This document shows, piece after piece, positions 1 to 9,674 of a stretch of DNA of 17,500 nucleotides (position 1 is the stretch's first letter; each line of letters starts with the position of its first letter). Below the pieces are notes generated by a model. That model was not told where the DNA came from, searched no databases, and saw only the letters and a list, made by a program, of their open reading frames with translations. Both the position numbers and the translations under genes were made by a program. Origin of the DNA: Actinidia chinensis (Eukaryota; Streptophyta; Magnoliopsida; Ericales; Actinidiaceae); assembly GCA_009663005.1 (NCBI GenBank), contig CM018895.1, positions 19,258,980 to 19,276,479 on the forward strand, in the 5' to 3' direction.

Positions 1-193
1 GGCGCTTTCTGAAAGCTTCCTAAGTCAATCTCCACATATAGTTTTCGTTTGCACAATGTCCATTCCATAATCAAATGTCCCCAATCACGAATCAAAGTCC
101 ACATTTCTTCCTTAAAAACAAAGGTAGAAGCTTCTTTCTTCAACTTGCCCCTATCTGTTGAGGGCTGCACTCAGTGATCTCATCCCTTGGCTT
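1..193 (-). CDS. Internal exon of an unrecognised plant gene, cut by the left edge
   Basis: Read on the minus strand, this begins after a good 3' splice site (a pyrimidine-rich run ending TTTCAG, just above 193) and continues open to base 1. The first part reads KPRDEITECSP and the second DRGKLKKEASTFVFKEEMW, followed by a charged and aromatic stretch that includes LIRDWGHLIMEWTL. The two parts are one frame apart. They join if the CCC at 162-164 (minus sense) was originally CCCC. Codon use and the mix of charged and aromatic residues look like real protein. I do not recognise the family and see no catalytic motif. Only about 85 bp separate the exon from the transposon at 280, and a plus-strand gene begins near 1190, so the upstream exon that the splice site implies is not visible. 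It may be a gene fragment. I am moderately sure it is coding and unsure of function. Confidence 0.5.
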
Positions 194-279
194 CTGAAAG
201 GGGAATTTGGAATTCAAGTTTAATATCAAATGTTCGTTAATAGTAATCTAACTTACTAAAATCTCCTATTTTAACCAAA

Positions 280-379
280 GGGTAAATTATAGTCAAATCC
301 TTTAAACTATTTATTTTTTCGTCTATTTCATCTCTCAACAATCATATCTGTCTATTGACTCCCTCAGCTTTGAACATTA
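280..379 (+). repeat. Left terminal inverted repeat of the Mutator-like element
   Basis: It pairs with 1047-1138. The best-conserved part is 321-379, ending in TTTGAACATTA. The outer 40 bp are more diverged. Confidence 0.8.
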
Positions 380-1046
380 GTTAGACTTCAGTTAGTTTAA
401 AAGTTGATTGTCCATCATATTAATGGACGGAACTCGTTTTGTCAACAATGAAAAGGTGTGACAGGAACTTTAACGCAGAAAGTGATGGCAAGACAGGAAT
501 TTGACGCAACCATTCACGTGAATGGGATAGTAGTGTGCGGTGTTTGCCTTAATGGTGTCAATCGATCATTTGGGAAAGTAGGGCTTTAGTGCAATGGAGA
601 TTAAGGCTTGAAGTTTCTAGAGAAGTTTAGTTGATTTGGACAATCTTCCAATTGGGAGACTGCTGAGACAAAGGAATGGCATAATGCCAATTTGTAAGGC
701 CTCTTGCTCTCTCATCTTGACTGTAATTTTTAGCGTAGGTGGTTGTGTGTCGTCTTTGTTTCTGAACTTTGTATTGCCTATTCCATATTTAAAATCAATA
801 GTTTTGGGTTTAGTATTTTGTAGTGGTCCCATTATGTCCAAGGGGTCTTTTATTACAGCTGCTTTGTCACAGTTACAAAAGATAGAAGCCATACTTCCGA
901 TTTTCTCCTCTCATTAGGTGTGTGATTCCTTCTTCCTAATCGGATCCTCTGTTTCATACTATATACCCTATTAATGGCGGGAATTTTTCCTCCAACATCC
1001 ACACCACCATTAACTTACGGAAAATAGTTTTACGTTCACTAGAGTT

Positions 1047-1138
1047 TAATGTTCAAAGTTGAGGGACTTAATAGACAGAAGTGATCGTTGAGGGACAAAA
1101 TAGACAAAACCAGATAATTTAGCGTAAGTGCAATTTCC
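1047..1138 (-). repeat. Right terminal inverted repeat of the Mutator-like element
   Basis: This is the inverted partner of 280-379. The right copy of the target duplication, TTAGCCAAA, follows directly at 1139-1147. Confidence 0.8.
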
Positions 1139-1161
1139 TTAGCCAAAATGTAAGAGAGAAG

Positions 1162-1190
1162 ATATTTTATTAAAGAGAGAGGTTTTAAAT
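1162..1190 (+). promoter_or_regulatory. Probable core promoter (TATA-like) of the At5g43822-like gene
   Basis: ATATTTTATT at 1162-1171 and TTTTAAAT at 1183-1190 lie just before a pyrimidine-rich, GC-richer leader that ends in a splice donor at 1285. Either could act as the TATA element, and transcription would then start around 1190-1220. Its position between a transposon end and a leader exon makes this the only sensible promoter site, but no start site is demonstrated. Confidence 0.4.
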
Positions 1191-1285
1191 TCTCTTCTGT
1201 CCCTCGATTTCAATTCCACTGCTCCTCGTCGGCTGAATATATCGCCGGCGACAGGGCTTCTTCTCGTTCTCCGGCGACAACTCAG
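1191..1285 (+). other. 5'UTR exon of the At5g43822-like gene
   Basis: This is a pyrimidine-rich leader with CCGGCGAC repeated twice and no ATG. It ends in ACTCAG with donor GTTGAG from 1286. A leader intron of about 1.15 kb would follow, with the start codon at 2454 in exon 2. The 5' end is approximate. Confidence 0.5.
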
Positions 1286-2446
1286 GTTGAGATTAACCGA
1301 TTCTCCCACCCCCCCTCTGTGTGTGTGTGTGTGTGTGTCAATATCTATCTCTATCTCTCAGTTTCGTCTAATCTCGTAATTTCGTAAACACCCATTACCA
1401 TCACTAAGTTGACTTTGTTCTGAGCGCATATATTATATGTCTATATTGTTGAGTCTGAATTATTTGTTACAGTGTGTTGATTTAACGGCTGTCTAGTAAT
1501 TGTTTCAATTTTTCACGCTCTGTCAATGAATCAGCTTTATTGGGTCGTATAGATTGTTGTTTGTGGTGATTTCAATTGGGAAGACGTATTTTAGCTATAT
1601 TATACATGCTTGATAGAAAGGGGGCTTCACTCAAACTATTGCTAGCGGAAGTGGTTAATTGTCATTAAACCAAGTATTTCTTGTAGAGAGAAGATTGAAA
1701 TTTCTTTGATTCCAACATCAGTTAAAAACCTTGTATGTTGGTTAGATAGTATAATGAATTTAATACACAAAATCAAGTGGGGAAAAGGCTTGTTTCTTTG
1801 AATCAAGGAAAAGCGGGGAAAAGAAAGAAAAAAAATGGGAGAACAAATGTAGTCTCGTGTCATAGATGATATAAAAACTGTTAAATTCATAGTCCTGTTT
1901 TTTGAAATTGTAAAGGGGGCTATATCTATAATTGTAGATTATTTATGATACCCTTTTTTCCCCCTTTTAACTCTTCTTTCATAGCCATTTGCGAGGCCTC
2001 TATTTGGTGTATATTTAGATAGGTCTGCGAATTCTTGTCAGACTACGACGTAGTTAGCTTTCCCACTCCTCTGAACTCCAGAGAAAAAAGGGGAAAAAGA
2101 AAAAAAAAAAACTAGGTAACAATAAAACTAAAATGTAAACAGTTGGTATTGATATTATTGATACAAAATTACAATAGAGAAAAGAAAAGAAACTTGTAAA
2201 GGAAAAAAGAAGAAGAAGAAAGAAAACAATAATGGAGTTGTTTGTGTGCTCATGTTATACTGTTATAGTGCTAGGACCTTGAACCTCGTTAACATGTAGC
2301 CAGACTCCCTGCCCCAGCAGTGAGAGTGAGCTATTTATTGTATTGCTTAATTTGGCAATATGAGGAACTCTTGTGAATTAGGAACTAACGGCTTTAAATT
2401 TGTTAGTTTTTGTACTATTAATCGGCCTATTACTTGTTTTGGCGGG
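1286..2446 (+). other. 5'UTR intron
   Basis: This 1.16-kb, T-rich and AT-rich stretch holds a (TG)n microsatellite and purine-rich runs around 2080-2225, and no supported exon. The 3' splice site is placed near GGCGGGAG at about 2446, but this is uncertain because several AG dinucleotides lie close by. Confidence 0.35.
1318..1338. repeat. (TG)n microsatellite
   Basis: Twenty-one bases of uninterrupted TG follow a C-rich tract about 30 bp inside the first intron. Confidence 0.95.
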
Positions 2447-4045
2447 AGGAGAGATGGTGAAGAAATACCAGCAAAAATTTAGGAAGGTGAAGAAGAAATG
2501 AATCGATGGGATGAACTTCCAAGTCTAGTTGCTTTCCCAATCCGCAAATGCATCTGCCATCTTGAGAGGTTGCAGGTCCTACTCTAACTCACGACATATT
2601 TATATACACTTCATCTATAATTGTGAATTGTTCTCCATGTTTCTGACTTGTGCTTATTTTCCTTTGATGACAGGTTATACAAAATCCCAAAAGCTACGGT
2701 GCCTTGAATTTATTGGTGGCATTGAAGATATCTCTAAGAAGCAGATGGATCTTTGGATACCATCCTGCTTCAACGAATAAGACCCTGTAAGTTTTTGTGT
2801 TTCCATACTTTGCTCCACTCATTGTTAAGAAAAATGTTGTACAGCAACTAATGATAACTTTACACTTCATATCTATTTTGTTTTTTAGATTTTTTGGAAG
2901 AAAGCTTAGTGGGTTAAGGTTGTGACTTTAGTTATCGTCAACTTTTTTGGAAATGCTAGGAAAAACCAACTTTGATTAGTTTGTTACTGTCCTAAAAGTG
3001 TAGTCAATGTTTGAGAGGACAAACTCAAAAGGCTTCTAAATGTGGAATTAATGTGATTATTCTTCACCCTTTGAATCAAATCACCATCATCTAAAGAGTA
3101 TAGACATTTCAGAATATATTTGAATTGAGTAGAATGTTTAAAATGTGATAATGTCAGTGATCATATGTTTTTCAAGGTGTACCCAACATGTTTGTCTGTG
3201 TAAAACTGGGTTTTTGGCAGCGGCTAAATTTCTTTTTTATTGCTATCAAATTCAGGAAGAGTTTCAATGGTATCGGTTATCTTTCTTGAGAAAAAGTCTT
3301 CGGATGGTTGGCAACTAGTTAAGGTCGATCTCTTCAGGCTACCCCGAAACAGCTACAGCACGGTTGGTAAAAACCAGTCTTGCAAATTGTCTGGATGGGC
3401 TGAGCCTTCTCACGAGATGCACCTCAGAGTATGGATCCTTTACTACTCACTGTTTTTTATCAACCTTTCTCCACGGCAAGAAGAATTAGGATGGCTATGG
3501 GTATTGTTTGGCTAGCAGAAGATTTAGTTGAGACAAAAGCCTTTGTTGCTTTTGTTTTAGTTAAATGATTTGGATTCATGGACATTTCACACTTGCAGTC
3601 ATTTTTACCTCACTTTATGCTGGTGTCATTGTGCTTATCCTGGTCTGAATGAGCATAAGAAATGTATGTTATCAATGCCTGGATTGTTGCTATGATAGGT
3701 TGAGATCAATAATGATTTAATTGATTTTGCTATTACACGATCACATTCATTGTTATCTCATTGTTTCGTTAAAGCCTTTTTTCATTCTTATTCCGCTGCT
3801 TACTATACTCTCATGGAGTACGTTTTATTGGGTTTCTATGTGCTGAGCAAGTTGTTTCAAGATAGTTTGAATTTTTCTGTGAAATAATCTGTATCCAACA
3901 ATAACTAGTTCTAATTACTGCATTAATAGTTACAGTTCCAAAGTAAAGTTCATTTTTATTTCCTCAATGAATGCACTCGGTTCTCTACTTTTCAGGTACC
4001 TTCTTAAATCTCACTAGCAGCGCTTCATGTATTGCCCTGAAGCCC

Positions 4046-5264
4046 TATGAGACAAGCAGCTGGGTTCTTCCTTATGTCAAAACCTTCTCTGCTGCCATAA
4101 TCTTTGTTCAAATTCATTTTAAATCACCTTTTTTTTTCTTTTAATTAAGGAGTCATTTAATGAAAAAGAACACATGAAGAAAGTTTATCTATAACTAACA
4201 TTCAGCTTTAAGACGAGTAATGGATCTAATGGTTTCTCATTCTTTTTAGCTTGGGATCTATTGTTACTGGACTTTTCTATTTTCCCCAAGTACTGGTCCT
4301 ACGGATATGACATGGGTCTGGGTGTGGGTGGTGGGTGTGGGAATATGTATCCGACACCCGCACTCAATTTATAGACTACTCGGATTCTGTAAATTTTGAG
4401 ATATTTTACAGAAAGTAGCCTCACTTTAGCTACCGAAAGAATATTCTAGCTTTCACATTGACGAAGAAAAGAGAGAGAATTTATTTTTTCTTAATTCCCT
4501 TTGATTTCAAGTACCATCTCTAAATAATTGCAACCTAGTATCGCCTAATATTGCACATATCGATACAAATACGTGTTTGGACATAGCTCCGTACCCATAC
4601 CTCCCAATTTTGGCCACCTATCACAATATCCTACTATTTAATTTTTAGAAATGTCATATGCATGGCATGCACCTGCACCCGAAACGCTTACCCTCAGCCC
4701 ATGTAACTTAGCTGGGATTAAGGCTTTCTGACATCCTAAATGCCACCTTAGAAAACGTCGTGCCTGTCCTGAAGATACTTTGTATATTGCTTCAATCCAC
4801 CTATATCAGTTTTGTTTATTTCTCAATTGTTTTTCCAAACCCCCCCCCCCCCTCAACACCCAGAGGAGTAAAAACTAACTGCCCGTACAAACAGCCTCGC
4901 CCGTAACACAAGCTCCTGGAAATTCTAGAAAAAACATTCCCACAGCGTGTGTGTGGCCATGTCCAGATTCTTTCTGCTCTGAAATGTTAAAAAGGTTGTT
5001 TGAAAATGACATTCGATGTCAAATTTTTTTTCGCCACATTAAATGGTCAAACTGATTGAGTGTCAATTGGTTTTTTCTTCACATTAAGATCAAAACTGTC
5101 ATCATGTCTCCATTTCGTATATTACTTTTCTTGGATACGTGTCCAGTTGATTTATACAATGTATTCTTTTTCACATTCCCGTTTTCTAATTTTTACACTG
5201 GGTGTTTTTTTTTTTTCTAGATCTCTTGTTATCTGTGATATCTTGAACTTTTTAATCACTGCAG
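4046..5264 (+). other. Large intron of the At5g43822-like gene
   Basis: No exon is supported here. It contains a G/T-rich stretch at 4312-4342 (repeated GGGTGTGG and GGTGGG), a 13-C run at 4840-4852, and a 3' end rich in T. The open frame at 5060-5278 is T-rich intron sequence running into exon 6, not a gene. Confidence 0.4.
4840..4852. repeat. C13 homopolymer
   Basis: Thirteen consecutive C residues lie in an intron. Runs like this are prone to length error in assemblies. Confidence 0.95.
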
Positions 5265-5935
5265 TAGCAGTGATCTAGAGCTCTCCAGCAACTATTGGTC
5301 GATCAACTAACCATTCCCAAGAGGAAGTTAATGACGAAGCAATAAAAGAGCTTATAAAGTTATTAGTCAACTTTGGTGTTGAGAATTCCATCGTTGAATC
5401 AATTCCTGCACAATTTTCAAAAAAAAAAAACGCTTTTGGTTCTATACCCAGGGTCCCATGAAGGCACTATTCAGTATTTGTACCATACCTAAGGCATGGC
5501 CTTTGGTTGAAAAACTCTTTACTTGAATATATCATGAAGTTGGACATCTTCTTTTGCATCATCTTCCCATTTTATTCCGGCTCATTAAATATAATTTTTA
5601 CACATCTGATCTTATGTTTTTCGATGCAGTGCAATTCAATATTTGTACATCGTTTTGCCGAAGAAATATGTTGATCTTCTGCTCATTGGTGATCACCAAT
5701 CTTGGTTCCATGAGAGATAAGAGTGTGAATATTCTCAGACATGATTTTCTGAGATGGCTAAAACTGAGTAGTGATATTTTTTTTCCCCAGCAGATAATTA
5801 TCACGTGCCGGCTTTATGCACTTAAATTTGTAAAACCATCACCTTGATGTGCCTCAGAGGCTAACCTTGTGTGATGAATGCTGATGGTTTTGCCTACTAT
5901 CATCTGCAGGGCTGTGACGATAATTCACCTTTTAA

Positions 5936-5941
5936 AATAAA
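5936..5941 (+). terminator. Candidate polyadenylation signal AATAAA
   Basis: AATAAA lies about 260 bp after the TGA at 5672-5674 in an AT-rich setting, a suitable distance for the 3' end of the At5g43822-like gene. Plant signals are loose, so this is only a candidate. Confidence 0.35.
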
Positions 5942-7082
5942 TATATGCACAGAGTTTGAAACTCTTCACTCGAATGAATCGTGGTGATTGTGCTTGGGAT
6001 GATATAATTGCTACGTATTCTGTTTTCATTTTTCGAAGAACACATAAAACTTGTTTGCCAAATTGCTTTCAGAAACTGCTTAAAGGCAACCGCTGATTTT
6101 TTTTTTTTTTATTTGAACTTTCAAATTTTTTTTTTACAATGAGAAAACAATATGAAAACGGCGAGGCTTTCCAAATTTCATGATGTTTTTGTTTTCCAAA
6201 ATATGAAAAAACAAAAAAGAAAACGAATTGCATGACAAAACAGAAATCATGGAAAATTGCTCCAAAAGGATATACTGTGGTCAATATAAAGCCCACTAGT
6301 AGAGTCCCTCCTCTTGAAGGATTTCCTCATTCCTCTTAATTCTTTGCAGAAACCAAACATGGAGTAATGTGGGGAAACTGTTAGCAAATGCACAATAAGG
6401 AAGAGAGAAATTGTATCATTGAATTTCAAACTAAATCAGGTAAAAAACACACAGCTCATTACAAGCTATCGGCCTACCAATCACTTGCTAAAAAACCGTG
6501 TGTACACACAGTGACCATTTCTATTTCTGAAGTGAGAATTTTTACCTTTCAAATGCAAAGCTTAGAGTTCTTTAAGGAAGTTCTTCCTCGTAAAAGAAGG
6601 ATAAATGAACCATTTAAGAAGATTATAAGCAAAAAAAACCATAAATTAGACCCCTATGGTACAATGCTTAACAAAACATATAAAAGACAACCAGAATAAC
6701 TTTCCACATCCCCTCAAAATCATATAATTTATTCATGAAACCGAACAATGTACTCTGCCATTCTTCAATACAAGATATCCAAATTAGAAATTGGTGATTT
6801 AACATAATTAACCGGTGGTTAAAAGAGCGGCAATAAAAAAAGTTTCAAAAATGTCAGTCTGTCACCTTCGTCACAAGATATGTAACAAGTGCTCAACTTG
6901 GTACAGGTGTCATTTGTTTATAATTTGTCTATATTTATGTTTTGTAATAGTTTAGTTTTAAGTGTCATTGGCTTTTAAATGAAACTTTTACATTCTCTGT
7001 GATAATTTGTCTGCTGATTTTATTTTTATATCTGAATTTTTTAATTTGTTGATTGTTCTCATTCTTCACACACTGCCATTTC

Positions 7083-7180
7083 TTGTAACTGTGTTATAAC
7101 TTATCCGTTTGTGGACGAGACCTTCCGAGGTTGTCCTTGATAAGGGCGGGGCTGGATGCTTTGATGGAGCCTGAGCTTGG
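7083..7180 (+). other. GC-richer island with a short coding-like frame
   Basis: About 100 bp is clearly less AT-rich than its surroundings. One plus-strand frame reads CYNLSVCGRDLPRLSLIRAG followed by LDALMEPELGTS and a TAG stop. The composition and the acidic end look like a protein C-terminus, but no upstream exon with a matching splice site was found. It could instead be part of a structured RNA or a chance frame. Confidence 0.3.
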
Positions 7181-7373
7181 AACCAGCTAGGCAGCCAATA
7201 TTTATCATAGGTGCTTCAGTTTCAAACTTTCGAGTATAGTTTTTTGTACATTTATCTTGTGTCTAGGTGCTCAAAATCGGTTTTTAACAGTCGCAACAAT
7301 GTTGGAACAATAATTCTTTCATTATTTACATGAGTGTCTTGTGTATCACCAGGTGAAAAGTGTGTGAAAATCT

Positions 7374-7396
7374 GGGGGGGGGGGGGGGGGGGGGGG
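7374..7396. repeat. G23 homopolymer
   Basis: Twenty-three consecutive G residues are flanked by AATCT and AAAGG. It could form a G-quadruplex in DNA. The exact length is unreliable in most sequencing chemistries. Confidence 0.95.
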
Positions 7397-7420
7397 AAAG
7401 GATTTTTATTTGTCTCACCT

Positions 7421-7666
7421 ATGGCAGAATCTTCTGTTTTTAGTACCGTTCAATCTCAACTTTATTTGAGTGATTGGAAGCATTAATTTTAGACATTTTT
7501 TTCCCCATTGGCTACGCTCTGTGTCTATATCATTGATTAGTGGCTTTTCATGAGGACTTCTATCCCCCCACTGATGTATTTTGTCTCTTGCTAGGTTTTG
7601 CATTTTCCCCTCAATTTCGGTATGGGTGGGAAATGAAGATATTCTCACTTATACCTCATAAAACCA
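7421..7666 (+). other. Possible broken coding exon
   Basis: An ATG at 7421 opens MAESSVFSTVQSQLYLSD. One frame away the sequence continues as LEALILDIFFPIGYALCLYH, a TGA, then LVAFHEDFYPPTDVFCLLLG and onward to a TAA. Adding one T to GATTGG would join the first two pieces. This could be the 5' exon of the gene at 8054, about 25 bp after the G23 run, but two breaks are needed and no donor is certain. I would not treat it as a gene without transcripts. Confidence 0.2.
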
Positions 7667-8053
7667 TCGGATAAACCTAACCTACATACCTTTATGTGAT
7701 TGTCAAGAAAGAGATATCTGCAGTGTTGCAACTATATCATCAGCACTTAATAATCCCTCTTCTCTTACTTGTTACGGGAATCACGTAAAGCAATATGTCT
7801 TACTTTTTGGGGAATTCATCATATCATTTGTAGTTAGTACAACATCTACAAAATTTGTGTAGAAGTTAAAGAATAAGATATCAGCATTTTCATTGTGTTT
7901 ATAATTTAGATCAATGTTTTTAAAAAAAATGGCACCGCACTATGGTGTCGATATATTTGAAGACAATGTCCTATGGAATGCTAACTCAACCATGTGAATT
8001 TTGAAATACACAAATATATTGAAAGCTTGTCAGAATATGCCTTGTATTTGCAG

Positions 8054-9674
8054 GTTCGTGGCTCCATACTCCCTGGAAAGTGAGAATCAAATTTGTACAA
8101 GTACTCCAGTTGGTTCTGATATATTGTACTCTCTTGAAGATCTGCAAATAGGAGCCAAAGGTGATCTCACAGAGCTTTTCAGGTCGATGGTCCCTGCTTA
8201 CCCTGGGTCCAACAGGGGGCCTACGCGTCTCTGTTTACAAAGTGGTTCTTCTTGATGCTCAAAAGCAGCAAGCTAGCTCGTCGTGTATCATTGTGGGGTG
8301 TTTCTTTGTGCCTAAGTTTAGTTTTTTTGGCATACCACTTTTATCCAATGTAGTCATAATACAAGCTGCCTTGTGAACTGAAGTCTTTTCAAATCTGAGA
8401 TGCAGTGGGAGAAACCTGATCTAAATCTTTCCTTCAACTAACTAGGCAAAGTTATTAGGAGTTCCATTTGGTTCTGTATGAGCCAAGTCAGTTCCAATTT
8501 TAAAAAGAATGAACGCATAAATTACGCGGTGTGTGATTTTTCTATTCTTCTCTTTTGTCGTTCAGTATATTAACTCGTCTATCTGTTAAAGTTTACCCAC
8601 CCACCCCGGTTTAGTTGGTCAAACCAACTCTATACCAGATATTGTTTTTTTCTAAATCTTTTGTCTCTCTTTGATACAAGCTGAACTGGTGTTAATTTAC
8701 GACTAAAGCTGGACTGTCGGTTCAGTCTGTTTTTTCTTAGTGATGTGTTTTTTCAAATATCATCATACCAAATCATATTGTTGTGAACTTGCGACGCAAG
8801 AATTTTACTGCACTGCTGTGAAAATGTTTGTTGTGTGGGAACTATCGATAGTAAAGTGCCCCGCTTATTGCTGGAAAACAGTTATCATGATTGTTCCGAA
8901 TTGGGAAAAATCCGTTGGCAATTATTGTATACTCTAACTGGTTAATGGGAAAGAATTAGCCCTTTCTCTGGGTCAAACGTGGTCCATTTTCAGAAGTTTG
9001 TTCCTAGGCATGCTTGTATGGATGTTAATTGGTTTTGAATTTTTTATTCTGCAGATGATCACAATATATCATTGTTGCTAGTTTCATCGATTTTGGACAT
9101 CTTTTTATTAGTAAATGCATTTGATAGTTAAAGAAAGAAAAACAAAAAAATGCTGCCACTGAAAATTTTAATATGGTTGTACCAATAGATCCGGGAGTGA
9201 AATATATGTTTCAATCATTCATGATAGTGATATGCACAATTCCGTCTTGGTTTCGTAACACCTCGTACACTTAGTGACCCCCTAACCCCTTGTTAGGTAG
9301 TTCATTCATGTCTTCTTTTGCATTTTTTCATTGTTTTTGGCTCTCATTTTAAAATTATAACTGAATTTTAGATTTCCGGCTCGGTCATGTGAGTGGCTTC
9401 TCTTCAGAAGGAGGACAGTGGCAGATTTTTGAAAGCTCAAAAGCAGTTCGACTGATGATGGTAACTTTCCTGGTAAACTGATCACATATTCTCTAGGGAT
9501 CTCTGACATTTAAACTGTATTTTGTGTTGTATTAGGTTTTGTTGGACTCCATCCAGGTTTTGACTTACTTCTGCATCTTTTCTTTCCTTGTTTTATTTTC
9601 TTATTTCAGAAGGATCTTTCTCCTTTGGCTAAACAATTGGCACCGGGAAGAGATGACAGTGAATCACAAATTTC
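8054..9674 (+). CDS. Unrecognised spliced gene, five phase-consistent exons, both ends unresolved
   Basis: Exons on the plus strand are: a, 8054-8182 (FVAPYSLESENQICTSTPVG and onward, ending LTELF); b, 8801-8940 (ILLHCCENVCC to QLLYTLT); c, 9372-9460 (FRLGHVSGFSSEGGQWQIFE to VRLMM); d, 9536-9556 (VLLDSIQ, a 21-nt microexon); e, 9610-9674 (KDLSPLAKQLAPGRDDSESQ, then IS). All four junctions are GT..AG and keep the frame (split codons AG/A and G/AT, then two phase-0 joins), which chance would rarely give. Exon a needs an earlier exon ending in phase 2, not identified. After exon e there is either a further exon or read-through to a TGA at 9862. The donor of exon a and acceptor of exon b are weak. 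The predicted protein is helical, leucine-rich and without a motif I recognise. No family is assigned. Confidence 0.5.
9536..9556 (+). other. 21-nt microexon
   Basis: It lies between TGTATTAG and the donor GTTTTG, encodes VLLDSIQ, and is in phase 0 on both sides. Together with the flanking exons it reads as a continuous amphipathic helix. Confidence 0.45.

Larger units (their letters stand above)
280..1138. mobile_element. Non-autonomous Mutator-like element (MITE), 859 bp
   Basis: The two ends are inverted copies of each other. Bases 321-379, compared with the reverse complement of 1047-1105, agree at about 50 of 59 positions by hand, and weaker similarity continues to the tips (GGGTAAATT on the left, GGAAATT on the right as read inwards). 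The flanks carry a 9-bp target duplication, TTAACCAAA at 271-279 and TTAGCCAAA at 1139-1147, with one mismatch. Long terminal inverted repeats with a 9-bp duplication are typical of Mutator-like elements. The interior has no transposase-like reading frame, so the copy is non-autonomous. The two open frames at 617-917 lie inside it and look like chance. The right end is about 25 bp from the TATA-like sequence of the next gene. The mismatches between the ends suggest an old insertion. Confidence 0.85.
1191..5674 (+). pseudogene. At5g43822-like gene, seven exons, reading frame repeatedly broken
   Basis: The function is unknown. From memory this matches a conserved plant family of uncharacterised small helical proteins typified by Arabidopsis At5g43822; no search was run. 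Exons are: 1, ~1191-1285 (5'UTR, no ATG); 2, ~2447-2575, start ATG at 2454, reading MVKKYQQKFRKV and then EEMNRWDEL one frame away; 3, 2674-2786, VIQNPKSYG, then GGIEDISKKQM, then STNKTL; 4, 3256-~3429, EEF at the start, SEY-like at the end; 5, 3996-~4045, YLLKS; 6, 5265-~5327, SSDLE then ALQQLLVDQLTIPK; 7, 5630-5674, ending FAEEIC and TGA. Exons 2, 3, 4, 6 and 7 contain frame jumps, and exon 5 contains in-frame stops. Most jumps are cured by restoring one base to a homopolymer. The donor after exon 5 reads CTATGAG where GTATGAG is expected. Either this is a decayed copy or the sequence carries indel errors. Confidence 0.65.
5675..8053. other. Spacer without a confident gene
   Basis: This begins with the 3'UTR of the preceding gene and is otherwise AT-rich. 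Short coding-like pieces occur around 5911-5990, 6357-6460, 7083-7180 and 7421-7666, but none can be joined into a splice-consistent chain. The 103-codon frame at 6388-6699 is lysine-rich, lies in AT-rich sequence and has no supporting splice or promoter signals. Upstream exons of the gene at 8054 may be hidden here. Confidence 0.4.

Noticed and set aside
617..917. Overlapping open frames on both strands
   Set aside because: They lie wholly inside the non-autonomous Mutator-like element and mirror each other. No transposase motif or splice support.
4300..4720. G/T-rich left part and C/A-rich right part suggesting an inverted repeat
   Set aside because: Matching phrases are short and poorly aligned, and no termini or duplication are visible.
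5274..5455. A plausible frame (HSQEEVNDEAIKELIKLLVN and onward) across a 12-A run
   Set aside because: It overlaps exon 6 of the At5g43822-like gene in a different frame and continues into its intron. The conserved frame (ALQQLLVDQ) is better supported, so this is probably chance.
5911..5990. Short frame GCDDNSPFKINICTEFETLH after a CTGCAG acceptor
   Set aside because: It contains the likely polyadenylation signal of the preceding gene. A join to 6357 reads briefly and then stops, so the chain does not hold.
6388..6699. 103-codon open frame, lysine-rich
   Set aside because: AT-rich sequence gives lysine, asparagine and isoleucine runs by chance. No promoter, splice or family signal.
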